Source: Elephas maximus indicus (lineage: Eukaryota > Chordata > Mammalia > Proboscidea > Elephantidae). From it: a stretch of 64,000 nt of DNA. The position numbers were made by a program, and so were the translations under genes. Of this stretch, positions 24,263 through 40,007 are shown piece by piece (position 1 is the first letter of the stretch; each line of letters begins with the position of its first letter). Under the pieces are notes generated by a model. The model did not search any database and was not told where the DNA came from. It saw only the letters and a list, made by a program, of their open reading frames with translations. Where the stretch lies: positions 83,092,268-83,156,267 of the forward strand of contig NC_064831.1 in NCBI RefSeq assembly GCF_024166365.1, read 5' to 3'.

Positions 24263-24754
24263 TAATTAGGTTGACACTTAGTAGTGGTGCAGGGATTGGG
24301 GATGAGCAATACTGGGTTTTACTCTGCTTTATGATTGGTTCAGTATGGCTAACGCAAAGGGTGTGAGGGGAAGGAATGGTTGAGTGGTGAGACTAGAAGA
24401 ATTGTCAAGAGTCCATGTTTCATATGACATGCTGAGATTGGATGTTACCAATGACCTTGCCAAGAGTGACTGGGAGGAGGGGACAGTGTTAGCTCCCTAA
24501 TTTTTAAGGTCTCTCCAAGCATGCAGCTGTCTCTGTGTAAATGTAGCTTCTAGATACATCTAACATCACTTCCAATGGATTGTCCTTTCTAAATGGCTTA
24601 CAAGGAAATTCTGGAGCTTCCCCTGTAGCTTTACGTATATAAGATAATGATGGAGACAAAAGAGTAAGTTCCAACTAGTGTCGTGAACTGTGTAGTATTA
24701 ATTTACTAATGGGTGTTATCTGGGGAGAGTTTGGTGTCAGAAGGGAAATCTGAT

Positions 24755-26220
24755 GTTTTTTAAATAATTTATCATATTGTTGAGTATATACTCAGAAAAA
24801 CATACACCAGTTCAACAATTTTTCATGTACAATTTAGTGACATTACGTTCTTCAAATCAAGCAATCATTCTCATCCTCCTCTTCCAAGTTGTTCCTCCCC
24901 ATTAACATAAATTCACTGTCCCTAAAGGTTTCTGTCTAATCTTTGAAGTTGCTATTGTCAGTTTGATCCCATGCACATAGATCTTAAACACAATGCTTAA
25001 GGCAGACATTCATCTTTAGTTAAGCTTAACTCTTGTTTGTTTTTAAGAAGCGTTCAGGGGGTATTTTGTTGTTGAATATTTTATTGGATTTTAGGTGAAA
25101 GTTTACACAGCAGATTAGATTTCTTTTCAACAATTCATATGTAGATTGTTCTGTGACATTGGTTACAATCCCCATAAAGTGTCAGCACACTCATCATTTC
25201 CCGACACCCCCTCCCCCCAGTCAGTTTCCCTGCCCTTCCTTCCTTCTGTTCTTTGCTTTTGTGTAACTTGACTATTTGGTCCTGTGTGGTTGATTATTTA
25301 AAGGAGCACATTCCTCATTGGTGTTTATTTCATAGGCCAATCTATTATTTGGCTGAAGGGTGATCTCCGGGAGTGGCTTCATTTCCAGGTTAAAGGGTTA
25401 TTTTAGGAAGAAATCTCTGGGGTCCCTCTAGTCTCTATCAGTCCATAAAGTCTGGTATTCTTTTATGAATTTGAGTCTTGTTCCACATTTTTTTTTCCCA
25501 TTCCAACCAGGACCGTCTACTATGTCATTGGTCATAACAGTTGGTAGTGGTAGCCGGGAACCATCTTGTTTTTCTGGTCTCAGGCTAGAAGAGGCTGTGG
25601 CTTGTGTTAGCTATCAATCTTGTGGACTACTTTCTTCCTTGGGCTTTTGGTTTCCTTCACTCTCCTTTGTTACAGTTGGGAAGAGACCGATAGGTGTCTG
25701 CTTGCAAGCTTTTAACACCCCAGGTGCTACTCCCCAAATAGGATGTAGAACATTATGAACTACACTATGCCAGTTGACCCAGTTGTCACACGAGGCTATG
25801 GTCCTGAGCCTTCAAACTCAGTAAATCAATCCCACTAGGTGTTGGGATATATCTAGGAAGTATCCATAACTGTGCCTCATGGGATATTTTTGGTATAAAG
25901 TTTAAACTCAAGGCAGTAGTTTCAGGGGTTCTAACAATCTTCATGCCTCCAGTCTGGATTCTATGAGAATTTGAAGTTCTATTTTATATTTTCCCCCTTT
26001 TGATCAGGATTCTCCCATGGAATCTTTGATCAAAATGTTCAGTAATGGTAGACAGCACCACCTAGTTCTGGTCCCTTGGGAAAGTGGGCAATTGTTCATG
26101 GAGGCAGTTAGCCACACATTCCATTTCCTCCTTCTATTTCTGATTCCTTCTTCCTGTCTTGCTCCGGGGAAATTTGATTTTGGGGTAAGCTTTCGCATTT
26201 GTCAAGTGTTGCTTTCATAG
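24755..26220 (-). mobile_element. Nested Afrotherian LINE-type insertions
   Basis: An older antisense repeat (24755-25066, CAACAATTTTTCATGTACAA and on) resumes at about 25888-26220 (TCAAGGCAGTAGTTTCAGGG, GATCAAAATGTTCAGTAATG). It is split by an 820-bp antisense LINE 3' end (25067-25887) of the same family as at 23600-24262. The order of insertion can be read directly. Confidence 0.6.
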
Positions 26221-26278
26221 CTGGCATTTGATAATCTCATGACCCTACAGAAAAAGAAGCAGATAAGGAGATAAAACC

Positions 26279-26443
26279 AAGAACCAAACCAAGCCAGTTG
26301 CCATCAAGTCACTTTGACTCATGGTGACCCTGTAGGACAGAGTAGAACTGCCCCGTAGGGTTTCTGTGGAGTGGCTCGTGGATTTGAACTGCCAACCTTT
26401 TGGTTAGCAGCCGAGCTGGTAACCACTGTGTCACCAGGGCTCC
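26279..26443 (-). mobile_element. AfroSINE, short form
   Basis: Reverse complement of the full element, from AAACCAAGCCAGTTGCCATC to GTCACCAGGGCTCC. Confidence 0.85.
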
Positions 26444-26774
26444 AAAAAGATGATAGCAAAGGCTAAATGATGTTTGAGATTTTGCCTGAGATGATCTAGG
26501 ATTGGAACTCAAGCCATGGATGCCAGAGCCTGCATTTTTTAACTGTACCACCCAGCCTTCTGCATTCTTTTCTCTTGCCTGGTGACCACCTTCTGATTGG
26601 TCACAGGTGTTGATTAAGTGATGGCAAGATACTGTGCAAAGGGTTATGGAAGCTAATTATAATGAGATCTTTAAATTCTGACGTCGCTTGCTATGGGGAT
26701 GTCTGAATGATATTTTTGGGTATTGTATAATTGTATTATTTACTGAGTCTCTAAAGTTTTGGACCTTTGTGGTA

Positions 26775-27000
26775 AAACAGAACATGGGCTTTAGAGTCAG
26801 ACTTGGGTTGGAATCCCGGGCCCTCCACCCCGGCTCACATGCTTACTAGTTTTGTCATTGGCCAAGTTACTGAGAACATCTCAGTTTTCTTATCCTTCGG
26901 ATGAAATGGCGATAATAATGCCTGATAAGGTTGTTATGAGAAATATATAAAATAATGCATATAAAGTGCTTAGCATAAAGCCTAGTACCTATTCGGTTAT
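26775..27000 (+). mobile_element. MIR SINE
   Basis: Near full-length MIR: GGCTTTAGAGTCAGACTTGG, GGTTGGAATCCCGG, TCAGTTTTCTTATCC, then AAAGTGCTTAGCATAAAGCC. Confidence 0.75.
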
Positions 27001-27352
27001 CAGAAAATTAATAAATGGTTTTTCCTCATTTTTCTCCACTTCCCCGGGTAGAGCCCTTCATGTCTCCCTACCCCACCGCCCCCCACCCCCATTTATTTTC
27101 TTCTCCTGGCTTCATCCTAACTGAAAGTCCCCTATTCAGTAGTGTGCTTACTGTGGATCAGGGGGGGTTTGCTGCATCCATCCTAGTTCCCAGTGTACAG
27201 ACCTAGTCATCCTGTAGACCTGTTTGTGAAGCGATATGACCTTGTTTCCAATTTGGAAGATAGGGTGGCTGTAAACATGAAACCTTCTTTACCTTTTAAG
27301 GCTTCACACCCTGTGTCTTTTTGTTCTGGTTGCTGAACTTGAGGACCTTTCC

Positions 27353-27398
27353 ATTAACATTAATGTTAACGTTAACGTTAACATTAACTTAATGTTAC
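27353..27398. repeat. AT-rich palindromic GTTAAC array
   Basis: Three GTTAAC units form a perfect palindrome at 27365-27382. They are flanked by ATTAAC/TTAATG elements that extend the symmetry, including the palindrome TAACATTAATGTTA at 27355-27368. It could extrude a small cruciform. HNF1 half-sites (GTTAA) are repeated, though the spacing is not the HNF1 consensus. Confidence 0.7.
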
Positions 27399-28049
27399 CC
27401 TAAGTTCTGCGTTGCCCCTTTCCCCTCCTTTCCTCTGCTTTGTCTCCCTCACTGAGTGAAAAGAGTTTTCAAGCAAGAGCTGAGTGAGCTGTCCACCTCC
27501 TCTGTTGCAGCATCCATTTTATTTTAGGCCTTTTCACTTTGAAGTACTTTTATTCCTGTCAGCGCAGCCGTTGCCCTAGGCTAGGGGTTGTGTTCTCACT
27601 GTGAGTGAAGGGGGTATTGCCTTCTTTGTCGCCACATTTGGTACTCTCTCATCCCCCAAACTTGTTTTGTTTCTGTGGACCCTCCAGTCACACAGCCCAG
27701 CCTTATCCGGCTTTGTCTCCCCCAAGCCGCCTCCTCCGCAGAGGAATAATCCATGACTGGACTTGTCAGAGTGATGAGCACATCAGTAAATCTCAGCTGT
27801 TGTTATTTCTATGATCATATTTTCTAAAGAAAAATTAGACAGATGAATGATCTGAATAGAAAAAAAACCCCCAAAATTCTCCAATTTCCCATTGTGCGAT
27901 TTTCACATAACACTTGGTCTTCGGAACCTACCAACCATGTTGATAAGTGAGGAGTGGGTGTATTTGTAGAAAGCAAACATTAAACAGCAGATTCTCAAAG
28001 GAGAACTGTTACCCTTACCCAAATTACCCGTTTCCATTCTTATGTCGCG

Positions 28050-28740
28050 GGGCAAGCACGCCGTGGTTCAGATCAGATGCCGTGTTCGCCTCACTGCCGT
28101 CTCCGGCTACCATCACGCTGCTCGGGGGTCTGACCGGCTCCAGAGGCTTCCCTGCTGGTGGGCTTTGCTGGGCCTCGCTGTGGCTGGAAGACTCTGCAGA
28201 GGATCTCCTGAGCCTCTGCCACTGGGTCTTCTAAGCCTCAGCTGTCGGTTCCTGCCGTGCCACCTGGGCCTGCAGGGCTCTTTTGCCACCACGCTACCTG
28301 GGCCTCTGCTGCCTAAGAGGGGGAGATGTGCAATCCCTGTACAGGGCACACTGAGGTCTCTGTTGCCCTGCACAAGCAAGTATTAACAGTTCTCTTAACT
28401 CCACTGGCAAGCCTCCTGCCTGGAGATGTCAGGCCCTGCTGTAGGAAGAGCCTTGCATAGGATCTATCCGAGGCAAACCTCTCAGGGTGCACACTTGTTC
28501 TCTGCCCTGCGTGGGCAAGTGTCACAGTTCTTTTAGGTCTGCAGGCAAGCATCCTATCCTGTCTGAAGGAGCTCCACTTTCGCTCCACGTGCTGTCTCTC
28601 ACTGTCTTCAGTGTTGTCTTCTGAGTCTAGGAGGCTTTCAGCTCGGAGACCCTGGGTCCTTGGTCCAAAGGACACACTCTGCCCCAGACTCTTTCTTGAT
28701 GGTAGTGAGGCCCCCCTCTGTTTGATTAGCACTTTTAAGC
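28050..28740. repeat. Unclassified GC-rich interspersed repeat with internal duplication
   Basis: A GC-rich block within AT-rich intron, containing two degenerate copies of a segment beginning GCCCTGC (28365 and 28503, about 138 bp apart). A later part (near 28650-28685, GTCCAAAGGACACACTCTGCC) resembles part of the repeat at 54265-54760. Likely a lineage-specific LTR or similar element. A 139-codon minus-strand ORF here has no recognisable domain and is treated as chance. Confidence 0.4.
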
Positions 28741-29377
28741 CTGACAGAATGGCAAAACTGACCAGTCCCCTTGATAGGCCATAGTTATTATATTTGCATA
28801 GTCATAGTGAACTATGCAACCCCAGAAGGATTTTACATTTTTTACATAATCCCAGCCAGTCATTTTGTCGGAGTTACAAGACCATTGTTGAAGGTCTATG
28901 TAAAAACAGTGCAGTGCATTGCAGGGGCTTGGGGTAGAATCTACCTACCTGGGTTGCTCTTCTCTCAGGGCTGTTTGGAATGAGGAGGGGGCAGGGATGT
29001 GTGGAGGCTCACCGCAGCCCTTATTGGATAATTTGACTCAAGTTCCTAACTGAATCTTCACACTAGAACCGAGAGTACCTTTTTTGTTCATTTTTCATGT
29101 CAAATGTATTGTGTCTGGGGCTTTACTGTGCAAGATTCCAAGGTAGGACCTTTGTATTGGGGTTTCTGAGTATATATTTTTAAAAGTTCCCTAGATGAGT
29201 CTAATTTGCATCTATTTTTGAGAACCACTGATAGTTAATTACAACCAAATTACATTCTTGACTGTGTAACTCTGCTTTGGTTTGTTTTATTCTGTTTTTG
29301 TTTGTTTTCCTTTTATTTGGTGTGGGGGGGACGATACTCAACAGATTCTTAAATATTTTTAAACCATTTTTTAATAA

Positions 29378-32288
<2,911 letters not shown>

Positions 32289-32375
32289 ATGTGGGAAGAA
32301 TACCCTGATGTTTATGGGGTTAGGCGGTCAAACCGAAGCAGACAAGAACCATCACGTTTTAACATTAAGGAAGAG
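32289..32375 (+). CDS. CHD2: CHD2 coding exon 4 (residues 99-127)
   Basis: Twenty-nine whole codons, [18 protein letters not shown] then [11 protein letters not shown], bounded by TTACAG and GAG|GTAAGG. This short motif with its Arg/Ser-rich stretch is highly conserved in CHD1/CHD2 proteins. Phase 0 on both sides means skipping it would keep the frame. Confidence 0.96.
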
Positions 32376-34053
32376 GTAAGGAAAAAAAAAGTTTTAAGGG
32401 GATACATTTAAACTCCGTCTTAACCCATCCATTCTGACTAACAAGACTGTAACCTTCAGGCTTGGGAGTTTTGTGACTCTAATGTGAGCTTTCTATGAAT
32501 ATATCTACTGAGGTAAGATGTTAATTTAATGAAAAAGAAACTTACCAGAAAGATTATGTAATAGCGAACGTTTAGTAGAATATTATATAGAACTGGCCTC
32601 AAATTCTTATTTTTGTTATTTATTTTTTTATTTAAAGTTTCTCATAGTTAATTGTAGCATAACTTTTTAAAACCTCTAGCCCCTAAATCTCCTAGATTTT
32701 GTTAAACGAATTGTTTGCTTGGTAAACAAATACAATAATGGAAATAGTTTCAGATTTATTTCTGAGGAAGGAAAAAAAAAGAGTGTGCTTAATTTAAGTA
32801 ATTTCCTTAAATTTGGTTTCCTGGTTCATTTTTAGTGTGGCATAGTCAGTTTCTTTTAAATAAAATGTGTTTCAAATATAGTCTCTTACTGTCAGAGATT
32901 GAATAGAGCTGATTTTTAAAGTTGGTTTTAGGTACTAGATTCTCGTCTCTCTGTAGACTCAGGCTTCTCTCACCTTTCTCAGTTTGTGTGATATTTGTGG
33001 ATTCTTAACCTATGTATTAATTAGGTTTATGGACTAGATTCTGAATAGGTGCTCTTTTGTCTCTCAGTAAAACGTCCCCTTTCTGTATTCTTAGGAGGAC
33101 TGTGCTGTTCTTAGCTATGTAACATCCTTCTGGTGAGAGTTAAATAGTGATAGCTATAGGTTAGTGAGTTGCAGGTGGGTTTTTAGTAAATGTACTTTAA
33201 AAATCTAATTCACTCTGACATCTGCATTGCGTTTGTGATGTTTTATTTTGAGTGATCTCTGAGCTGGTTTTCTTTGACTTGCTTTTTCCATAGTGTCCAG
33301 GACTGAGTTACTGGGACATATTTGTTACAGCAATTACACAGTTGTAGAAATCTTTTCTTTCTTTCTGTATAAATAAACACTTTCTTTATAGGGCATGAGA
33401 CTGACAGCAGTAGGAGTGGTTTACCATTTTGTTTAATTTTGGTTAAAAGAGCTGTTCAGTGCCTGTGTCTGTAGACTTCCCTTAACCTATTGATGTAGGC
33501 AGAGCACTATTGGCTCATGATTGGACCTATTCTTTCATGAGTTTAAAATGAAATGCCTCAGTATCTACTGCCTTTAATGGCACACTAACTAACTATCGTG
33601 GCATTTTCATTTGCTGTTCTAGGCCTGTGGTATCCAGTATGGTCACCACTGGCCGCATGTGGTTTTTGGAATCTATATTAAATAAAATTAACAGTTCCAT
33701 ACTAGCCTCGTTTCAAATGATCAGTAGTCATGTGTGGCTGGTGGCTACCATACTGGACAGTGCAGATATAGAACATTTCCATCATTGCAGAACATTTTAT
33801 TAGACAGTGGTGGTCTGGAAGTCAAGCTATGGCAAGTATTTGCTGGCTTTAGAGACAGCTCGTGAATGACAGATGTTAATTTTCAATGCAAAAGAAGAGT
33901 GAGTACCACTGAACAAGTGCTTAGGTTTTTTTCCATCTAAAAGCCTGTACTGAATAATGCTATGTTGAGTAGATTGTTGAACCGGGGCAGAGTGTTGTCC
34001 CTAAGAACTGTAATTAAAGTCTGTAATCATTTTCTCCCCCTCACACACTGAAG
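32376..34053 (+). other. CHD2 intron 4
   Basis: Unique sequence with one hAT-Charlie-type DNA transposon relic at about 33616-33812. No exon-like sequence was recognised. Confidence 0.85.
33616..33812. mobile_element. hAT-Charlie-type DNA transposon relic
   Basis: Contains TGTGGCTGGTGGCTACCATA, CTGGACAGTGCAGATATAGA and ACATTTCCATCATTGCAGAA, typical of short nonautonomous Charlie elements. Terminal parts are partly symmetrical. Confidence 0.65.
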
Positions 34054-34115
34054 GCAAGTAGCGGGTCTGAGAGTGGGAGCCCAAAAAGAAGAGGCCAGAG
34101 GCAGCTGAAAAAACA
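34054..34115 (+). CDS. CHD2: CHD2 coding exon 5 (residues 128-147)
   Basis: Encodes ASSGSESGSPKRRGQRQLKK plus two bases of the next Gln codon, ending CA|GTAAGT. It is a basic patch after the acidic N-terminus, with a possible SP phosphorylation site and nuclear-localisation character (PKRRGQR). Confidence 0.95.
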
Positions 34116-34586
34116 GTAAGTCTTTCATGGGGGAAATTCCTTAACCTAGTAGTCTTGAGTTTTTTTCCTACAATGAACCTGTGTAGGGACAGGTCAGCAT
34201 TTTGGGGACTGCCTTCGTTGTGTCTTTAGCCTACCCCAGGTCTGGGAGTTTGCTTCTGTCTCTCTCACTAGCTTGGGTTTCTGTTCACCTTGACTGCTTC
34301 AGCAGCAGCATTTTAAGTCCAAGATTCTCAGTTTAACACACGGAAGGGTGGGGGGGGTCCACATGTGTTTGGACTATTTCTTGAAGCAAACCCCAGAATC
34401 TTCATTTGATTAGGCCAGTTAGCCCACCTATTTTCTTTGCAAAAATAATTAGGTGTACAAATACAAATATGTAGGTAAGTGTTCAAACACTTATCTCTAT
34501 TCTGGTTAATCAAGGCATAGTTTTAAGTTTGTCATTTTTCATTTTTATCTTGGCGTGGAAAAATTATATTAACTGGATATTATTCT

Positions 34587-35000
34587 TGGGCTGATGCTGT
34601 AGTGGTTAAGTGTTGGGCTGCTAACCAAAAGTTTGGCAGTTCAAATCCACCAGGCACTCCTTGGGAACCCTGTGGAGCGGTTCTACCCTGCCTTGTAGGG
34701 TCACTATGAGTTGGAATCGACTTGACGGCAGTGGGTTTGGTTTTGGTTTTATTCTTGGGCTTATGTGAAATTACTTTTTTTATTGTGCTTTAGGTGAAGA
34801 TTTACAGAGCAAATTAGTTTTCCATTCAATAGTTTATAAACAAATTGTTCCATGACATTGGTTGGAATCCCTGCAGTGTGTCAACACTCTCCCCATTATC
34901 ACCCTGGGTTCCGCATTTCCATTTGTCTGGTTTTCTTGCCCCTTCCTGCTTTCTTATCTTTGCTGTTGGGCATTTGTTGTCCTTTGGTCTCAGGTAGATG
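34587..35000. mobile_element. AfroSINE (+) followed by antisense LINE 3' end
   Basis: A short-form AfroSINE (34587-34750, plus strand) lies next to an antisense Afrotherian LINE 3' end (34772-35000): CTTTAGGTGAAGATTTACAG, then TCCATGACATTGGTTGGAAT. The two are separate insertions. Confidence 0.7.
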
Positions 35001-36374
35001 GTGACATTACTTTGTAACATAGATTATATATCCTCAATATTTTCTTAATGTTGTTTAAAAATACTACTTTTAGTGAAAAAATTACTTTTTTTGAGAAATA
35101 ATTTTTAAAATATTTTTGAGGGGGTGTGAATCTCTTTGGTAATCTAAATTCTACAGACCTTCTTAGAAAACTGTAGATATTCAAAACTTTACACACAAAT
35201 TCCAGTGGTTCTTAACTTAAACAACTATCTGTAGCCCCTCTTAAGAGCCCCTGTTGAATATTCTCTGTTCTAAAGTGTTAGTAGTCTTTAATAATTTATT
35301 TGGCCTAAGGCAAGCAATGTGAGTTTTCTAAACCCATTTCCTCGTTCCCAAAATAGAATAATACTTATTCTGCCTACTTAACAGGGTTATTAAAAACTAG
35401 GCTGAGATTTTGTGACACTCAAGGTAGATTATTAAAGTACTTGAAAGAAAAGTCAAGAATTTAATATTGTCCTTCCTAGATTACATCCAGTTTTCCTTTG
35501 TGTTTTAAATATTTGCTTAGAGTTGGAGGAGTAGGAGCTGTGAGCAAACCTGCATTTCTTGCTTGGTATCTTACAAGGCTTTTGTTCTATCCCAGTCTCA
35601 TGGGCTGCTTGGGAGACACCCTTCCCTGCTTATTAGTCTGTTATCGGGGCCTTTCCTGAAATGTCAGTCCTGGCCACACTCTGGGAAGTCCATGCGCGTT
35701 CTCTTTTCCTCGACCATCTGGTTGCATTCTGCTCATTTCCTGAGTGGGATCTAAATGGTGCTCTGCTTGAAGCCTTCCGTGTTCCATTTGAATGGCCTTA
35801 CCTGTGTGGACAAAAGGCAGCATTTAAAATTGTTTTTCTGTATAACATATCAGACTGTCTCTGGTGTCCAACTCCTGTACTTGTTCTTCCTCTCCTATCA
35901 ATTCTAAAAGTGCCCCAAAGTGGACAGCTCTCAGAAGCTTTCAGGACCCTTCTGCTGAGTAGAACCTTGTAATTACTTGCTTGGTGGTTTATGTCTCCTC
36001 TGTATCCTGCTTCCCTACCCGGGTTTTTTTCTTAGGGACTTGCCATGCACTGAAGTAGTTTTCATGCTGTGTGTTTGGGCACTGGGCTTCCTGCCATCCT
36101 CTGGGCAGCGGGTGAGTACTGTGGCCTTACAGGGACCTCTTCTGAGGCAGTTTTGATTCCTGAAAGAAGGTTGTTGAGAGGAGGCCCTCCAGCTGCTAAC
36201 ATAATCCAGTTGCAATGTGCAGCACTGCAGGGGCTGTGTGTGATCTGAGCAGGTGTGAGCTTCAGAATTGAGAGAGAGATTCACTCAAAGGAGTGGAAAT
36301 ATGAAATGTTAGCGTGGGGAAATGCGTGCCGTGCTGAAACCCTGGAGGTTGTACTCCCAGATTTTAGGCTTTTT

Positions 36375-36765
36375 TTTTTTTTTTAAAGAAATTTGATTTT
36401 TTTTTTTTTTTTTTGAATGAATCCCAAACTTTAGAAACATTGCAAGAATAAAAGCAGTACAAAGAAAGCCTGTGTACTTAACCCAGATTCACCTATGGTT
36501 GACGTTTTACCCCATTGATCGTTCTGAGTACAGCCTCTGTTCGTCTGTGTCCACACATAATGTATTTTTCTGAACCATTTGAAAGTAAGTTTCGTACATC
36601 ATGGCCTTTTACTCCTAACACTTAAGTTTGTATTTCCTAAGAATAAGGATGGTCTCTCTGAAAAACCTGGTGCAGTTTCAACTTCAGTAGTTTTAACATT
36701 GCTACAATACTTTTGTCTCATTCATAGTCCAGTTTTATCATTTGACCTCATAATGACTTATTAAA
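36375..36765 (-). mobile_element. L1 fragment, antisense
   Basis: Matches the antisense pattern of old mammalian L1: AAACATTGCAAGAATAAAAG, ACCCAGATTCACC, TTTTTCTGAACCATTTGAAA, TTTGTATTTCCTAAGAATAA. A T-run lies at its left edge. Confidence 0.6.
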
Positions 36766-37451
36766 ATTTTTATTTTTTTATCGTAGTAAAATATATATAA
36801 CAACATGTGCCATTTCAAACATTTTTATGTTTCAATTCCAGTAATGTCTTTTATACCATTTCTTAGTCTCCACTACAGGTGTTGCATTGGTTGTCATGTT
36901 TCTTTAATCTGTAGCAGTTTGACAGCCTTTCTTTGCTTTTATGACTTTGATATTTTTGAAGAATACAGTTTTACTAGTTGCCAACATGAAAATTGAGAGA
37001 TGGTACATAAGAATCTAGATTTATAGTCTCTTAAAAAAAAAAAAATTTGTCAATATTGACCAATATAACAGTAGCTTGGGACTGTACAATCTTTGTCACC
37101 TTTGGACAAAGGTGACATTCTGCCCCATTTACAGGACTTAGCTGGCCCCAGTGGGCATTTGACATTGCAACCCCTGACTTACAGTCAGACAAACAAAACT
37201 TTTATTTAACCCGCTTGTGCTGTTTGATCATTTAACCCTTTTTTCATATAATACCTATTAACGTATCCAAATTTGGCAAATGCCGTATGGAATTTTTGCT
37301 GATTCGTCTTGGTCCTAGTAGTGCTTTAAACCACTCTATCATGGCTCCAAAACCCTTTATTCCAACTGGAGTTTTTAAAATATCTTAGCCGTAATCACAT
37401 GAAATTGTTTTTCTGGGATCATAGTTATTTTTTCTCACTGTTTCGCATCAA

Positions 37452-37665
37452 AGGAGCCCTGGTGGCACAGTGGTTAAGCGCTAGGTTGCTAACCAAAAGA
37501 TGGGGCAGTTCAAATCCACCAGCCGCTCCACAGGAGAAAGATGTGGAAGTCTGTTTTTTTAAAAGGTTACAGCCGTGGAAACCCTATGGGGCAGTTGTAC
37601 TCTGTCCTGCTGGTCACTATGAGTCGGAATCGAATCGACTCAAGGGCAGTGGGTTTTGGTTTTAA
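37452..37665 (+). mobile_element. AfroSINE, long form, well preserved
   Basis: GGAGCCCTGGTGGCACAGTG head, AGGAGAAAGATGTGGAAGTC block, CCCTATGGGGCAGTTGTACT and a GGGTTTTGG end. Confidence 0.88.
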
Positions 37666-38770
37666 ATCAAGATTTTGTCACATACCTGTGACGCAGTGGA
37701 AGGGAATCCCTGTTAGCCCCAGCTTTCCCTTCTTCACTGGAGCCTGTTCATGAAGGGCGTCCTCTCTGCAGCAGTCTGCTGATAATCGAAGGCTTTAAAG
37801 CAGCTACTGCCCCCTTTTTCCCAGTTTGCCTTCTAAAGTGGAAGAGAAAGGAATTATCTTCTTTGGGCTCTTGGAGACAGTGAATGGCAGGCCAGCAACT
37901 CTTGGCCAGAGTTCAGGTCTGTTATGTTTAAAAAGTAGCTTTTGTTCATGCTGCTCATAACGGTTGTTCAGATCCTTATGTGCCTCTCTAGGTTCCTGTC
38001 AACCAACTTTTCCCAAAAAAGGAAGACTATATACCCAGCTGACTTGAATCCTGACTTTTTCATGCTTGTTTACATTGCCTTGGGGCCTCAGTGGCCAAAT
38101 GTGGGTGTTTCCTCCCCAGCTTCCAAAATTTTGGAAAAAATTCCGTTGATTCCCTTCTAACTCCTATTAGGGCTTGCTCTGGCAATTCCAGTCTCCTTTG
38201 ATATATGAAACATTTTTTACTCAGGTTTTCATATCTTGGACTCCTCTTCATTGTAGCCCCACTTACAATGTACGCCTTAGTGAAGGAGTCTTCCTCATAA
38301 AAATTTACATTTTGTAAGAAGTCAGCAATCTAGGAGTGGGCCACCATTTAACATGCTACAGAGCCCTGTAAATCCTCACAATTGGGAGGTACGGAATAAC
38401 TAATCTTCTCACTACAGCCCTGCTACAAAGTGATTTAGTAATTTACTTTCTTCTGATTCTAATTCGCTTTCTTCCTTCCCATTCTTGGAAGTTGAAACAA
38501 GATTTCAAACACACATACACACGAATTTAATGAGGCCTTTTAAAAATCGGGCCAGTTGTTCAGATTCTCTCAGATCGTAAAAGGGTGGTTTTAGTTTTTC
38601 CAGATTCTTTGGTCCTCAGTGGTTATGGTTGGCAGTAGCGGGGGGTTTACCACGTGGGCAAGCAGCTTATTCTCACTGGGTTTCAGTTTCCTTCTCAGGG
38701 ATGAGGGCATGGAACCAGTTGATTTGCTAAGGTTTTTTTCCACTCATATTTGGTGATTCTAAGTTCCTCT

Positions 38771-38937
38771 GGGAAACCCTGATGGTGTAGTTGTTAAGTG
38801 CTATGGCTGCTAACCAAAAAGGTCGGCAGTTCAAATCCACCAGGTGCTCCCTGGAAACTCCATGGGGCAGTTCTACGCTGTCCTATAGGGTCGCTATGAA
38901 TCGGAATCGACTGGACAGCAGTGGGTTTGGTTTTGTT
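38771..38937 (+). mobile_element. AfroSINE, short form
   Basis: GTGCTATGGCTGCTAACC, GGTCGGCAGTTCAAATCCAC, GAATCGGAATCGACTGGACA. Complete from head to GGTTTTG end. Confidence 0.88.
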
Positions 38938-39344
38938 AAGTCCCTCTGATTGTCCATAAGGCTGTAGATCTGTAACTTCATTGGAAAGCCCTAGCTTCAA
39001 CATCTGTTCTCTCAGTTTTTGCTGTCATTTTCATTTCCCGCAATTGTAGAAGTGTACCTCGTTGGCCGTGGTGGTTCAGCAGTCTCAGTTCCTGAGGAGT
39101 TACGGAAATTAGAACTAATACTTCCCATCTGAGCTCTTCTCCCTTGGGTCTTAATTGGTAATGTTCTTTCAAGCTTGTTACCTGTTAAACTACTTCTCTC
39201 AAGTTTGACTGTGGGAGCCCCTTTTGAAGGGTAAGCTGTTGTGGATGTGTTCCAGGGTAGACTGCAGACTCCTGCCAGCCTGCCAGTTCTGCGACATCTT
39301 ACTTTCTTTTTTCCCTGGCAATGACCTTCTATCCCTCAAATTCG

Positions 39345-39850
39345 TTAGCAAACATTTATTGTACTAGGCTCTAGGAAAACAGAATAAGATAGGTCCCCAG
39401 AGTGTAGTTAGATAGAAGGAGGCCTTTGTTTTAAAGAGAGATTGAAGGATAGTAGGCTAAGTAGGATGAGTCCACTTCTGAAAGCACTCTACCTGTCTGG
39501 CTGATAGATGGAAACGGCTCATTTCTTAATTGATTTCTTTAACAAAGCACCATCTCCATTTGATGCCTGTGTGCTAAGCTCTGGTATAACCAAAAACCAA
39601 GCCAAGTGCCATCGAGTTGATTCCGACTTACGGCGACCCTGTAAGACAGAGTAGAACTGCCCCATAGAGTTTCCAGGGAGCACCTGGTGGATTTGAACTG
39701 CCAACCCTTTGGTTAGCAGCCATAGCACTTAACCACTACACCACCAGGGTTTCCAAGCTCTGGTATAAAGAGGAACAAAAAAGGCCCTCCCTGCAAGGAG
39801 GCCCACTACTGGTCGAGAGATGGCTGTGTAAACACTGGTGCTGGTAGAGC
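39345..39850. mobile_element. Old L2/MIR-type relic split by an AfroSINE (minus, 39588-39755)
   Basis: The text TTAGCAAACATTTATTGTAC at the left and the TGCAAGGAGGCCCACTACTG segment at the right fit the two halves of one old relic. Between them is a full short-form AfroSINE on the minus strand. Confidence 0.55.
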
Positions 39851-40007
39851 TTGAGCAATGCTCTGCCTTATCAAGGAAGGCTTCGTTTTTCCCTGAGGTC
39901 TCTCTCTGCCAGTTCAGGTGCAGGGTGACTCCTGCAGCATTCAGGAAGATTCTCAGGAATCTGTAGATCGGCCATCTTCCTGCAGCATGATCTCACTGTT
40001 ACTTACT

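Noticed and set aside
28313..28732. 139-codon minus-strand ORF
   Set aside because: Lies inside an apparent interspersed repeat with internal duplication. No recognisable family and no supporting signals.
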